Source: an uncultured Spirochaetales bacterium (GTDB lineage Bacteria > Spirochaetota > Spirochaetia > Sphaerochaetales > Sphaerochaetaceae). From it: 64,000 nucleotides of DNA. Position 1 is the stretch's first letter; every line of letters begins with the position of its first letter. The stretch covers positions 39,936-103,935 of the forward strand of contig CALXXN010000006.1 in NCBI GenBank assembly GCA_944392695.1, read 5' to 3'. Made by a program: the position numbers and the translations under genes. The notes beneath the pieces are model-generated. The model was not told where the DNA came from and did not search any database. It saw nothing but the letters and a program-made list of their open reading frames with translations. This document shows positions 8,856 through 17,788 of this stretch, piece by piece.

Positions 8856-8877
8856 GGGTCTCCAGTGATGGAGGCCC
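8856..8877 (+). terminator. Hairpin terminator after the MBL hydrolase gene
   Basis: GGGTCTCCA, loop GTGA, TGGAGGCCC (one G-T wobble), followed by TTCTTGTCTT. It begins 13 bases past the stop. The T-tract is weak. Confidence 0.5.
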
Positions 8878-8931
8878 TTCTTGTCTTGGCGCGTGTTCTT
8901 GCTTATTTAAAATGTCAGGAGGAGAGGAGAA

Positions 8932-9549
8932 ATGAAAGTACTACTCTTGAATGGCAGCCCGCATGCGCATGGTTGCACCGCACGTGCCCTTGCCGAAGTC
9001 GCATCAGCCCTTGAGGAGGATGGTGTCAGGACGGAGATATTCAACCTAGGTACGAAGCCTACTGCTGACTGCATCGCCTGTGGCAAATGCAGGGAGACAG
9101 GGCGCTGTGTCTTCGATGATGATGTCAACGCTTTCGTTGAGAAGGCGATGGAGGCGGATGGCTTCGTCTTCGGATCCCCTGTTTACTACGCCCATCCCTC
9201 AGGACGCATCCTGAGCTTCCTTGACAGGGCCTTCTATTCGGGTGGCAGGGCTTTCTCGTACAAGCCCGCTGCCGCTGTCCTCTCAGCCCGCAGGGCGGGT
9301 ACCACGGCATCCTTTGATGTGTTGAACAAGTATTTCACAATCAACTCGATGCCAGTCGTGTCATCGACCTACTGGAACCATGTCTATGGCAACAAGCCGG
9401 AGGAGGTCGAGCAGGATGCTGAAGGCCTGGCGACGATGCGTGGCATCGGCCACAACATGGCCTGGATATTGAAGTGCATCGAGCTTGGCATGGATTCCGG
9501 TATCAGCCACCCCGCCAATGAAATCGTGCGTACGAACTTCATCCGCTGA
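8932..9549 (+). CDS. Flavodoxin-fold NAD(P)H:FMN oxidoreductase
   Basis: 205 residues. Flavodoxin-like FMN phosphate loop LLNGSPHAHGCT at the start, a cysteine motif CIACGKCRETGRC at ~45-57 as in iron-sulfur flavoproteins, and the FMN-binding FGSPVYYAHPSG. Such enzymes reduce quinones, azo or nitro compounds, or act in redox balance. A strong GGAGGAGAGGAG site precedes the ATG. It follows the symporter/MBL pair after 88 bases including a terminator, so it may be transcribed separately. Its stop abuts that of the convergent azlD gene. Confidence 0.85.
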   Translation: MKVLLLNGSPHAHGCTARALAEVASALEEDGVRTEIFNLGTKPTADCIACGKCRETGRCVFDDDVNAFVEKAMEADGFVFGSPVYYAHPSGRILSFLDRAFYSGGRAFSYKPAAAVLSARRAGTTASFDVLNKYFTINSMPVVSSTYWNHVYGNKPEEVEQDAEGLATMRGIGHNMAWILKCIELGMDSGISHPANEIVRTNFIR

Positions 9550-9876
9550 TCAGAACACCAGCTGTACCAGCAGCATGTAGCAGACGGTCCCTCCTGCTAT
9601 CGAAAACAGCATCTGGCGCTTCCAGAGATGCAAGGCCACTGTGACCACGGTGGCCAGCAGCTCTGGGATGCCATGGCTTCCTGACAATACATCGACAGAA
9701 CGTAGCGAATAGACGACGAGCAGGGCGAACACAGCCCCTGGCAGGGCTTTGCCCAGATAGGTGATGAACTTCGGCACAGGTCGTGATGCGGGGAAGAGGA
9801 TGAAGGGGATGAAGCGTGTCAGGACCGTCCCCAGGACGACCATGGCTATTGTGATGACTTGTTGTGTGAGGCTCAT
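9550..9876 (-). CDS. azlD: Branched-chain amino acid export protein, AzlD family
   Basis: 108 residues with three to four hydrophobic segments, the usual size for AzlD, the small partner of AzlC. Start and the azlC stop overlap by 4 bases (ATGA), the classic azlCD arrangement. Contains [21 protein letters not shown], a typical AzlD segment. Together with AzlC it exports branched-chain amino acids or analogues across the inner membrane. Confidence 0.85.
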   Translation of the reverse strand: MSLTQQVITIAMVVLGTVLTRFIPFILFPASRPVPKFITYLGKALPGAVFALLVVYSLRSVDVLSGSHGIPELLATVVTVALHLWKRQMLFSIAGGTVCYMLLVQLVF

Positions 9877-10577
9877 GCCGCCACCTCCTTCGACTCGATC
9901 CGTCCACGCAGAAGGGTGAGTGCGGCGAGGATCAGCAACATCGCTGGTATGATGAAGCCATCTGGTCCGAAGATGAGCAGTGCAAGCACTGCCAGCAGCA
10001 GTCCTGTGAACGAGGAGGTATGGTCCTCCTCCTTCAGGAAGTTGTCTAGGAAGATCACGATGAACATGGCAGTCATCGCGAAGTCGAGCCCTTCCGTGTT
10101 GAAGGTGATGAAGGATCCGAAGATGCCACCCAGTGTCGCACCACTGACCCAGTAGAGCTGGTTCAGCAGCGTTACCCAGAACATGAAGTCCCCCCTGTCG
10201 ACATCCCCAGGGATTTCAGCCGAGTAGTTGATGGAGAAGGTCTCATCACACATGCCGAAGATCAGATAGGTCTTCTTTGGTTGCTTGATGTCCTTCAGTG
10301 GTCCGAGCATCGAGAGGCCATAGAACATGTGGCGGGCGTTGACCATCAGCGTCATCAGGAGCGCCTGCAAGGGGTTGAATGGGCTCAGCAAGAGGTCGAC
10401 AGCTATGAACTCCATGGAACCTGCATAGATGAGCATGCTCATCAGCAAGGGGTAGATGAAGCTGAAGCCTGACACATTCATCAGGACCCCATAGGTCAGC
10501 CCCAGGAACCAGAATCCTGCGAAGATCGGCAAGGTATATGGAAAGGCGGCTTTGAGCGCCCTGGTCTGTTTCGACAT
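9873..10577 (-). CDS. azlC: Branched-chain amino acid exporter, AzlC family
   Basis: 234 residues from the ATG at 10577 ([17 protein letters not shown]), which matches the family start and has GGAGGA upstream; a reading from 10703 adds an unrelated N-terminus. About six membrane segments. Family signatures: [16 protein letters not shown] near the N-terminus, [17 protein letters not shown], and [11 protein letters not shown]. It overlaps azlD. No regulator gene is adjacent; the region to the divergent gene at 10715 is about 140 bases. Confidence 0.9.
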   Translation of the reverse strand: MSKQTRALKAAFPYTLPIFAGFWFLGLTYGVLMNVSGFSFIYPLLMSMLIYAGSMEFIAVDLLLSPFNPLQALLMTLMVNARHMFYGLSMLGPLKDIKQPKKTYLIFGMCDETFSINYSAEIPGDVDRGDFMFWVTLLNQLYWVSGATLGGIFGSFITFNTEGLDFAMTAMFIVIFLDNFLKEEDHTSSFTGLLLAVLALLIFGPDGFIIPAMLLILAALTLLRGRIESKEVAA

Positions 10578-10714
10578 GGCGTCATGTTCCTCCAACAGGC
10601 CCCTTTTCTGCAAGACTAAGCATAATAGTAAAAACCTATCAATATTGATTGACAATAAGTATTGGACATGGCTCCTGATCGTGCATACAGTCTCAACAGG
10701 CAAGGGAGGATTCC

Positions 10715-11131
10715 ATGAAACGTTTGATACTGTTTGCGATCATCACCTGTACATGTGCAGGACTGCTGATGGCTGGAGAGGATGCTATGAGGATAAGGGT
10801 TGAAGGAAGTAGTGGGGTCGTCGTGTACGAACTCAATGACAGCGAGGCTGCAAAAGCACTGGCAGCACAACTCCCATTGGAGCTTGAGGTTTCTGACTTT
10901 TCAGACAACGAGAAGGTCTTCTATCCACCAGAATCCCTTCCGACGACAGGTGCTCCGATGGCACGTGGTGGGCGTGGTGTCCTGGCCTATTACAGGCCCT
11001 GGGGTGATGTCGTCATGTTCTATGATTCATTCAGCCCCAATTCCGCGCTTTACGAGCTGGGCCATGTCATCTCAGGCCAGGATGCCATAAGTGGTCTTGC
11101 CGGGAGGATCTCTGTCCGCCTTGACAATTAG
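10715..11131 (+). CDS. Secreted cyclophilin-like protein
   Basis: 138 residues. A signal peptide (MKRLILFAIITCTCAGLLMAG) is followed by a ~115-residue domain of the cyclophilin-like fold: an N-terminal strand MRIRVEG, LNDSEAAKALAAQLPLEL, then NEKVFYPPESLP and GDVVMFYDSF, ending with ELGHVISGQ. This matches the small cyclophilin-like family often found beside oxidoreductases in anaerobes, where the function is unclear. A GGGAGGA site precedes the ATG. The C in the signal region is not in a convincing lipobox, so it is probably periplasmic. Confidence 0.75.
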   Translation: MKRLILFAIITCTCAGLLMAGEDAMRIRVEGSSGVVVYELNDSEAAKALAAQLPLELEVSDFSDNEKVFYPPESLPTTGAPMARGGRGVLAYYRPWGDVVMFYDSFSPNSALYELGHVISGQDAISGLAGRISVRLDN

Positions 11132-11202
11132 TCACAGCCTGTCTCGCCACCTGTAACCTTGTATTCATTATTGCTGTTGGTGTCATGTAGAGGTGGTAAG
11201 GA

Positions 11203-11535
11203 ATGACAGTTGTGGTCTGTCTTGACGACAGGTATGGCCGCTCCTTCATGGGCAAGCGGCTATCACGTGATGTCCGGATGCTTGAGGACATCGTCGCAAT
11301 GGATGGAAGACTCTTCGTATCACAGTACACATATGAGGGTCTTCCTCCTCGTTTGAGGGAGGGTGTCAATGTAGGGCTTCCAGGACAAACTGGTGCTGAC
11401 GACATCCTGTTCCTTGAGGTGGAACCTGTCCCGGAATGTGCTGACAAGCTCATCGCTTACCGCTGGAACAGGCATTACCCCTCTGATGACAAGTACGATC
11501 CAATCGGACATGGCTGGAGGCTGACTTCCTCCTAG
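11203..11535 (+). CDS. Conserved protein of unknown function
   Basis: 110 residues, no signal peptide or membrane segment. The start TVVVCLDDRYGRSFMGKRLSRD and the late KLIAYRWNRHYPSDDKYD are features I associate with a small family widespread in anaerobic Firmicutes, sometimes mislabelled ribonuclease Z. No metal motif of real RNase Z is present. An AAGGA site is just upstream of the ATG. It lies between two secreted proteins but shows no export signal. Confidence 0.7.
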   Translation: MTVVVCLDDRYGRSFMGKRLSRDVRMLEDIVAMDGRLFVSQYTYEGLPPRLREGVNVGLPGQTGADDILFLEVEPVPECADKLIAYRWNRHYPSDDKYDPIGHGWRLTSS

Positions 11536-11585
11536 GACCTCCCCGGGGCCTCCCATGACAAGATCACAAAGGAGGTCTACACCAG

Positions 11586-12758
11586 ATGAGCAAGCGCATC
11601 CTCGTCTTACTCTCAACCATCGCCCTCGTTTTCTTCCTCGCATCCTGCGACTTGATCTTCCCCCAGCAACCTGATGATGCGGAAGATGGATCCAATGCGG
11701 AATCGTTCTTCAATCATGCGGACATCATCTCGACCGCCATGGATGATGAGACGGCCTTTGTAGTACTCAGTGACACCAGCGGTGTATTCACTGAGGATGA
11801 TTGGAATAATGGTGAGTATTATATGCACCTTGATGCTTTGGATGACCGTGGTCGTGTCGGCGTGACGATAGGGCTTTTCGACTATGAGCATTTCCCGAAG
11901 GAAGAACGTGGCTCAATCAGTTCTGTCACACCTACCGGCTGGGTGAACAACAAGTATGACTTCGTATCAGCGAAGTACCTGATGAACCGTTGTCATACCT
12001 TGGGCTGGCAGTTCTCTGGCATAGGTGCGGAACCCAAGGCCCTGATTTCAGGCACACGCTTCTTCAACATCGAAGGCATGCTCCCCTTCGAGAACCAGAT
12101 TGCAGACCATATGGAGTCTTTCAATGGGATGGAGGAAGGCGAGGTGATGCATCAGGTCCTGGTGAAAGCCGTGCCCGATTTCCATGAGGCGAACCTGCTC
12201 TGCCATGGGTTGTATTTCTATGCGGACTGCAGGCAGTGTGATGATATCGATTTTGCTGTCTACATCTTCAACAAGCAACCTGGTGTGACGATTGACTACC
12301 GTGATGGATCGAACTGGGCCAACACGGATGGCACCCCTCCTGTCATAGAGGAGGTCCCCTATGATGAAGCGACATTCATCATCAACCCTGAATCAATGAT
12401 TTTCCATGAGAAAGCTTGTCATAACGCGCCTGACGAGGATTCTGAGAACTACGTGCTCACCGACATGAGCTATGATGACCTTGTCGCCGATAAGTGGAGC
12501 CCTTGTGGAAGCTGCCTCAAGGATTACAAGGATCCGGTCGGAGAGGAGGTCAGCCTCGAGGAGGCGACATACATCCTCAATTCAAACTCCAAGAAGATCC
12601 ACAATGTCGGAGAGTCCTGTGCTCCTCCAGAGACATCACGTAACTACAAGCTGACAGGCCTCTCATTCAACGAACTTGTTGAAATGGGTTATGAGCCGTG
12701 CAGGACTTGCAAGCCCACTGCGGACTCAGCCCATCAGCCAGTCCTTCCTGCGGCCTAG
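11586..12758 (+). CDS. Secreted DNA/RNA non-specific endonuclease lipoprotein with two C-terminal Cys-rich modules
   Basis: 390 residues. Lipoprotein signal peptide with lipobox LASC (Cys ~21). Residues ~75-240 look like the EndA/NUC1-type betabetaalpha-metal nuclease: SSVTPTGWVNNKYD, the metal/catalytic NRCHTLGW, SGTRFFNIEGMLPFEN and VYIFNKQPGV. Two tandem modules follow: FIINPESMIFHEKAC..CGSC and YILNSNSKKIHNVGESC..CRTC. These resemble the Ada-type zinc-binding repeats attached to secreted nucleases. It probably degrades extracellular nucleic acid for nutrition. A strong AAAGGAGG site precedes the ATG. Its TAG stop shares a CTAG palindrome with the stop of the convergent ABC gene. Confidence 0.85.
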   Translation: MSKRILVLLSTIALVFFLASCDLIFPQQPDDAEDGSNAESFFNHADIISTAMDDETAFVVLSDTSGVFTEDDWNNGEYYMHLDALDDRGRVGVTIGLFDYEHFPKEERGSISSVTPTGWVNNKYDFVSAKYLMNRCHTLGWQFSGIGAEPKALISGTRFFNIEGMLPFENQIADHMESFNGMEEGEVMHQVLVKAVPDFHEANLLCHGLYFYADCRQCDDIDFAVYIFNKQPGVTIDYRDGSNWANTDGTPPVIEEVPYDEATFIINPESMIFHEKACHNAPDEDSENYVLTDMSYDDLVADKWSPCGSCLKDYKDPVGEEVSLEEATYILNSNSKKIHNVGESCAPPETSRNYKLTGLSFNELVEMGYEPCRTCKPTADSAHQPVLPAA

Positions 12759-14560
12759 GTCAGTTCGAAGAGTCCTGTGTAGAGCTTGTGGTATCGTCCT
12801 CCCTGGGCCATGAGCTCGTCATGGGTGCCACGCTCTACGATCCGGCCTCCCTCGAGGACCATGATCGCATTCGCATTGCGCACCGTCGAGAGGCGGTGTG
12901 CGATGACGAAGACCGTGCGTCCTTCCATCAACCTGTCCATGCCTCGTTCAATCAAGTCCTCAGTGCGCGTGTCGATATTGCTCGTTGCCTCATCAAGGAT
13001 GAGGACAGGTGGGTCGGCGACAGCGGCACGGGCTATGGCGATCAACTGGCGTTGACCTGCTGACAGGTTCGCACCATCAGACAACACCATGGTGTCATAA
13101 CCCTTTGGAAGACGTCGGATGAAGGAGTCGGCACCAGCTGTCACTGCCGCCTTCTCGACATCCTCATCGCTTGCATCAAGGCGTCCGAAGCGTATGTTCT
13201 CCCTGATTGTCGTTGTGAAGAGGTGGGTGTCCTGGAGGACCATGGCGAGCGAGCGCCTGAGGTCCGCCTTCCTCATCCTCCTGATATCAATACCATCGTA
13301 GAGGATCTCACCTGAGTCCACATCATAGAAGCGGTTCACAAGGTTGGTGATTGTCGTCTTTCCAGCTCCCGTAGAACCTACGAAGGCGATCTTCTGGCCT
13401 GGCTTCGCATAGAGGTTGAGCGACTTCAGCACCTTCTGGCCTCCGATGTAGGAGAAGTCGACATCATGGAAGCGTACGTCTCCTGTGAGTGCTGTGACCG
13501 ACCCATCCGCCATCCTCCAGTTCCAACGGCCTTCTCCTGTCTTCTCAAGGCGTACGTCACCTTCGTCCACTTCGCTCTTCCTGTCGATGAGGGAGAAGAT
13601 CCTCTCAGCGCCAGCGAGGGAGGAGAGCAGGAAGTTGCCCTGCTGGGTGAACTGGTTGATAGGTCCTGCCGACTGTCGGACGAAGACCAGGTAGCTTGCA
13701 AGGGCTCCAAGGTCGCTGAGGCCGCCAAGCACCATGAATCCTCCCGCCAGGGACACCAGCGCGTAGGTCAGGAATGAGATTGAGACGACGGCGGGAATCA
13801 TCGTCGAGGCATATGCCTGGGCACTTGTACCCTCATCCTGGAGGGCCTTGTTCAGCTTCCTGAAGCCCTCCATCGAGGCCTTCTCGTGGTTGAAGACCTT
13901 GATGACCTTCTGTCCTGCTGTCATCTCCTGTATGTAACCATCAAGGGCGCCAAGTTTCGCCTGCTGCTTCTTGTAGTGTTCCTTGCTACGCTTCGCAGAG
14001 TGCCTCACATAGGCTGTCATGCAACCATATGAGATGGCGACGATCAAGGAGAGGCGCCAGTTCAGGACGACTATCATCGTCAACGTCCCGCTGATCTGCA
14101 TGCCGTTCTTGATGACAGCCGCGAAGCTGTTGTTGAGCGCGTCGTTGATTGTGTCGACATCATTCGTGAAGTAACTCATGACATCTCCATGCTGATGGCT
14201 GTCGAAGAAGCCTAGTGGCAATGTCTGCATGTGCTTGAACAGGTCCTTCCTGATGTCATGCACTATTTCCTGGGCCGTACGTGCCATGAGCTGGCTGTAG
14301 CCCAGGGCGGCAAGCACGCCAAGGATGTAGACCAGTGAAGTCAGCACGACATCCACGACAAGCCCCTTGGCATCACTGCGTCCAAGCGCGTTCACGACAG
14401 GGCGGATCATGTAGGTGCCGCCAAGGTTGCAAAGCACGGAGAGTGCCACCATGAAGCCAACCGCCAGGAGGGCCAGGCGGTGGCGCCCAAGATAGGACAT
14501 GAGGCGGGTGAGTGTGTACATCATGTCCTTGGGACGTTTCGAACTCATCTCTTTTGCCAT
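12755..14560 (-). CDS. Heterodimeric ABC exporter subunit (catalytic NBD)
   Basis: 601 residues: N-terminal six-helix exporter domain, then an ATPase domain with Walker A GSTGAGKTTI, Walker B VLILDEATSNID (catalytic Glu present) and switch His in VFVIAHRLSTV. The signature reads LSAGQRQLI rather than LSGGQ, as seen in the partner NBD of heterodimeric exporters such as TM287/288. It directly follows its partner gene (14560) and a MarR gene, so the three form one operon. The probable role is drug, lipid or peptide export; the substrate is unknown. Confidence 0.9.
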   Translation of the reverse strand: MAKEMSSKRPKDMMYTLTRLMSYLGRHRLALLAVGFMVALSVLCNLGGTYMIRPVVNALGRSDAKGLVVDVVLTSLVYILGVLAALGYSQLMARTAQEIVHDIRKDLFKHMQTLPLGFFDSHQHGDVMSYFTNDVDTINDALNNSFAAVIKNGMQISGTLTMIVVLNWRLSLIVAISYGCMTAYVRHSAKRSKEHYKKQQAKLGALDGYIQEMTAGQKVIKVFNHEKASMEGFRKLNKALQDEGTSAQAYASTMIPAVVSISFLTYALVSLAGGFMVLGGLSDLGALASYLVFVRQSAGPINQFTQQGNFLLSSLAGAERIFSLIDRKSEVDEGDVRLEKTGEGRWNWRMADGSVTALTGDVRFHDVDFSYIGGQKVLKSLNLYAKPGQKIAFVGSTGAGKTTITNLVNRFYDVDSGEILYDGIDIRRMRKADLRRSLAMVLQDTHLFTTTIRENIRFGRLDASDEDVEKAAVTAGADSFIRRLPKGYDTMVLSDGANLSAGQRQLIAIARAAVADPPVLILDEATSNIDTRTEDLIERGMDRLMEGRTVFVIAHRLSTVRNANAIMVLEGGRIVERGTHDELMAQGGRYHKLYTGLFELT

Positions 14561-16293
14561 CAGAGCGACCCTCCCTTGAGCTGGCTGGCCCAGATCTCCT
14601 TGTAGACCTGGCAGCGTCCAATCAGCTCATCATGTGTTCCGCTGTCGACAAGGCGTCCATCATCCAATACAAGGATCAGGTCAGCTCCCCTGAGTGTTCC
14701 AGCACGCTGTGCGATATAGATCTTGGTCACATCTTCAAGTCTGGCGAGGGAGGCCCTGATCCCAGCCTCTGTCGCGCTGTCGACCGCACTGGTCGAGTCG
14801 TCGAAGACAAGTATGCGTGGCTTTTTCAAGAGGCTGCGTGCGATGCACAGGCGTTGTTTCTGACCTCCAGACACATTCACACCTCCCTGTCCCAGGTCTG
14901 TGTCGAGGCCATCAGGGAAGCGGCGGAGGAATTCTTCGGCCCCGGCCTTGCGGCAGGCCTCCCAGAGCTCATCATCAGCAGCATCACTGTCACCCCATAG
15001 CAGGTTCTCCCTGACAGTGCCACTGAATAGCAGGTTCTTCTGCAGGACGATGCCGACACTGTCCCTGAGCACCTCAAGGCTGTAATCCCTCACATCGACG
15101 CCGCCGACAAGTACAGCGCCGGATGAGACATCGTACAGCCTAGCGATCAGCTGGACGAGTGTGGACTTGCCGGCCCCTGTCCCTCCCAGGATCCCGATCG
15201 TACTTCCTGGCTTTGCCTTGAATGAGATCCCCTGGAGCGTATTCTCCTTGGCTCCTTGCGCATACTTGAACGAGACATCCCTGAACTCAACAGAACCATC
15301 CTCCACAGAGGTGACAGGGTTCTTGCGTTCTCCCAGGCCGGGTTCTTCGTCAAGGACTCCGCATATGCGTCCTGCAGAGGCGAGTGAACGTGTCAGGAGG
15401 AGGAAGACGTTCGATAGCATCATCATTGAGTTCATGACCTGCAGGACATAGCTCAGGAAGCCCGTCAGGGCACCCACTTCCATCTCCCCGTCGAGGATCA
15501 TGAAACCTCCAAGCAGCATGATCAGCACAGTCGCCGTGTACATCGTCAGCTGGAAGAAGGGCATGTTCAGCGCAGCGGTCGCATTGGTCTTGGTGCCAAC
15601 GTTCCTGAGGCTGTTGTTCACCTTGGAGAAAAGTCCTTCCTCATGTTCCTCCCGGACAAAGGCCTTGACTGTGCGTATGGCCCTGACATCCTCTTCTACG
15701 ACGGAGTTGAGGTTGTCGACAGTGGCCTGCAGCTTCGTGTACATCGGGGCGACATGGGAGACGATCAGGAAGAGCACGAGTCCGAGCAGGGGAGTCATGA
15801 TGATGAAGATGAGTGCGAGCTTGGCATTCATGGTGAAAGAGAAGAAGGTGCCAAGAAGGAACATGATGGGAGCCCTGGTAAGTGGCCTGAGGCCCCCGTT
15901 GATTGCATTCTGCATGACTGTGACATCGCTTGTCATACGTGTGACAAGTGAGGATGTCTCGTAGTGGTCCATGTTGGAGAAGGACCAGCGCTGCACAGCA
16001 GCCCATTCCGCTTCCCTTATCCTGGCACCCCAGCCATAGGCGGCCTTGGCCGCATGGCGGGCATAGGTGAGGCCGGTGATGAGTGCGATCAGCGCACAGA
16101 GGGCCATACCACCACCCACGAGCAACATGTGGCGCACATCGCCTGTGGCGATTCCATTGTCGATCAGGTCCGCGGCCAGCGTCGGGATCACCAGCTCGAG
16201 GCTTGTCTCTATGAGGACCAGCAACATCGCGGCGGCCAGGTTCTTCTTGTAAGGGCCTAAGAGGCCGAGGAGGCGTTTGAAGTCCTTCATCAC
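14560..16293 (-). CDS. Heterodimeric ABC exporter subunit (degenerate NBD)
   Basis: 577 residues with six membrane helices and an ATPase domain: Walker A GGTGAGKSTL, canonical signature VSGGQKQRL, Walker B ILVFDDSTSAVD where the catalytic Glu is Asp, and a switch loop with Gln for His (YIAQRAGTL). These two substitutions mark the degenerate half of a heterodimeric exporter. The normal signature here pairs with the partner's active site. It overlaps the MarR gene by 4 bases and touches the partner gene start. Confidence 0.9.
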   Translation of the reverse strand: MMKDFKRLLGLLGPYKKNLAAAMLLVLIETSLELVIPTLAADLIDNGIATGDVRHMLLVGGGMALCALIALITGLTYARHAAKAAYGWGARIREAEWAAVQRWSFSNMDHYETSSLVTRMTSDVTVMQNAINGGLRPLTRAPIMFLLGTFFSFTMNAKLALIFIIMTPLLGLVLFLIVSHVAPMYTKLQATVDNLNSVVEEDVRAIRTVKAFVREEHEEGLFSKVNNSLRNVGTKTNATAALNMPFFQLTMYTATVLIMLLGGFMILDGEMEVGALTGFLSYVLQVMNSMMMLSNVFLLLTRSLASAGRICGVLDEEPGLGERKNPVTSVEDGSVEFRDVSFKYAQGAKENTLQGISFKAKPGSTIGILGGTGAGKSTLVQLIARLYDVSSGAVLVGGVDVRDYSLEVLRDSVGIVLQKNLLFSGTVRENLLWGDSDAADDELWEACRKAGAEEFLRRFPDGLDTDLGQGGVNVSGGQKQRLCIARSLLKKPRILVFDDSTSAVDSATEAGIRASLARLEDVTKIYIAQRAGTLRGADLILVLDDGRLVDSGTHDELIGRCQVYKEIWASQLKGGSL

Positions 16294-16709
16294 AGTCCCT
16301 CCAGGTTCCTTGCTGCCTTATCAAGGAAGGCACGGAAGCATTCCTCCTCATCAGCTGTGAAGCCTTTGAGCATGGTGTTTGACACCTTCTGGCATTCGGC
16401 CTGCCAGATGGCGGCTGCCTCCATGCCCTTGTCCGTAAGGGATATTATGTTCGACCTCCGATCGGCTTCATCCTCGCTGCGGCTGAGGAAGCCTGCCTTG
16501 CACAGCAACTCGACCATGCGGCTTACGGAGGCAGGGTCGGCCTCCATCTCCTGCGAGAGCCTGTTCTGGCTGCATGGCCCCAACTGTGAGAGCTTCACCA
16601 GCAATCGGGGCTGGCCAGGTCCAAGTCCGAGCTTGTCACGTATGGGCTGGAGCGCATTGTTCTGCCGCCGCCAGAGTTGGAATACGAGGGAGTGGAAGGC
16701 TGTGGGCAT
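16290..16709 (-). CDS. MarR-family transcriptional regulator
   Basis: 139 residues from the ATG at 16709, which has AAGGAGG upstream; a reading from 16745 would run through the operator repeats. The winged helix is visible: QNRLSQEMEADPASVSRMVELLCKAGFLSRSEDEADRRSN then ISLTDKG. As first gene of the exporter operon it should repress it and respond to a transported ligand. Two direct copies of a 12-base motif lie just upstream (separate entry). Confidence 0.9.
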   Translation of the reverse strand: MPTAFHSLVFQLWRRQNNALQPIRDKLGLGPGQPRLLVKLSQLGPCSQNRLSQEMEADPASVSRMVELLCKAGFLSRSEDEADRRSNIISLTDKGMEAAAIWQAECQKVSNTMLKGFTADEEECFRAFLDKAARNLEGL

Positions 16710-16718
16710 GTTGCCTCC

Positions 16719-16745
16719 TTGATATGTCAATAGTTGATATGTCAA
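16719..16745 (-). promoter_or_regulatory. Tandem 12-base repeats overlapping the marR promoter
   Basis: TTGATATGTCAA occurs twice (16719-16730 and 16734-16745), spaced 3 bases so that the period is 15. Each copy has TTGA/TCAA ends and is nearly palindromic. On the minus strand each contains TTGACA, so they may overlap a -35 box. They lie 10 bases upstream of the marR start. Likely MarR operator; inference. Confidence 0.5.
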
Positions 16746-16804
16746 GTATTGTGCGCAAAGCCGGGAGGAAGCGCAAGAGGGGGCTGTTGTGCTATCATGG
16801 GGGC

Positions 16805-17137
16805 ATGGATAAGAAAAAACTTGACAGCCTGCTCACAGAGGGTGAGAGGTTGTGGGATGCCGCCACAGGTGATGACGACCCACGTCTTGCGGCCTATTGG
16901 GATGAGCTGAGCTCTTTTGTCGCGGATGATGTGCCAGGCTTCATTGCCTTCCTTGCCAGTGACGAGTGTGGTCCTGAACATATCGTGGGTGTTGCCGAGG
17001 TCTTTGATGAAATCATGGGCAAGACCCATTCAAGAGAGCTCCACACAGCCTTCAAGGAAGCCTTGAAACGCTATCCAGAGGAAGATGCCACCTATCACGT
17101 CAGTGAGTTCCTCGCTGACGCCGAAGCCTGCCTTTGA
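16805..17137 (+). CDS. Hypothetical acidic protein
   Basis: 110 residues from the ATG at 16805 (MDKKKLDSLLTEGERLW). An upstream extension to 16574 overlaps the marR gene antisense and is unlikely. Acidic, helical, no signal or membrane segment, no motif I recognise. There is only a weak ribosome site (GGGGGC). Its last 43 bases overlap the end of the convergent phosphoesterase gene. It may be a lineage-specific protein. Confidence 0.55.
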   Translation: MDKKKLDSLLTEGERLWDAATGDDDPRLAAYWDELSSFVADDVPGFIAFLASDECGPEHIVGVAEVFDEIMGKTHSRELHTAFKEALKRYPEEDATYHVSEFLADAEACL

Positions 17138-17658
17138 CGCATCAGCTCCTTGTAGGGCCTGCCATCGGCGAGGCTTACGAGGAGGAACCTGTCTGGATAT
17201 ATGAGGCCCAGTGATGGGACCAATCCTCCGCGTGGACGGGCAGGGGACCCTGGGTTGAGGTGTATGATCCCTTCCTCATCCCTGTCGAGCCTGGGTATGT
17301 GGCTATGGCCTGTGATGCATGCATCTCCGGCTTCCAGCGGGCGCTGTGGCGGTACGAGGTGTCCATGTGTGACCTGGGCGCTGTGTCCGCCGGGCAGGCT
17401 GATGAAGGCTTCTTCCCGAGGAAGTGGCAGCCCTGCGTCGACATGGTCCCAGACGCTGTCGCAGTTGCCACGCACGATGACCAGTCCAAAGGGCGCTCCA
17501 GTCAGCATGCGGCCCATCATGGCCGTCCTTGGACAGAGGTCGCCTGCGATTACAAGGCGTGAGGCTCCAAGCCTGGATGCAAGTGCGATGACCTGTGAAA
17601 GGACTTCCTCATCGCCGTGGATGTCTGCCGTGACAGCAAGCAACTGATGTTCTTCCAT
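17095..17658 (-). CDS. YfcE/MJ0936-type metallophosphoesterase
   Basis: 187 residues from the ATG at 17658 (MEEHQLLAV), which has GAGG upstream. The dinuclear-metal signature is complete and in order: TADIHGDE, GDLCPR, RGNCDS, THGH, GHSHIPR, ending with LNPGSPARPR. This is the YfcE type of phosphodiesterase acting on small phosphodiesters; the natural substrate is uncertain. The C-terminal ~14 codons overlap the convergent hypothetical gene. Confidence 0.9.
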   Translation of the reverse strand: MEEHQLLAVTADIHGDEEVLSQVIALASRLGASRLVIAGDLCPRTAMMGRMLTGAPFGLVIVRGNCDSVWDHVDAGLPLPREEAFISLPGGHSAQVTHGHLVPPQRPLEAGDACITGHSHIPRLDRDEEGIIHLNPGSPARPRGGLVPSLGLIYPDRFLLVSLADGRPYKELMRQRQASASARNSLT

Positions 17659-17788
17659 TGTCTGCCTCTTTTTCAATGATAGAAACTGCTCCAAAGCCTG
17701 TCCACAGCACTTCATCCTGATTGCCAACTACTCATTTTTCCAATATCATTTCCAATACAAGCCATATAAAAAAGCGAGGTGCCCTGCC

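Noticed and set aside
12755..12758. Shared CTAG where two convergent stop codons overlap
   Set aside because: Curious but common when convergent genes abut; no functional meaning inferred.
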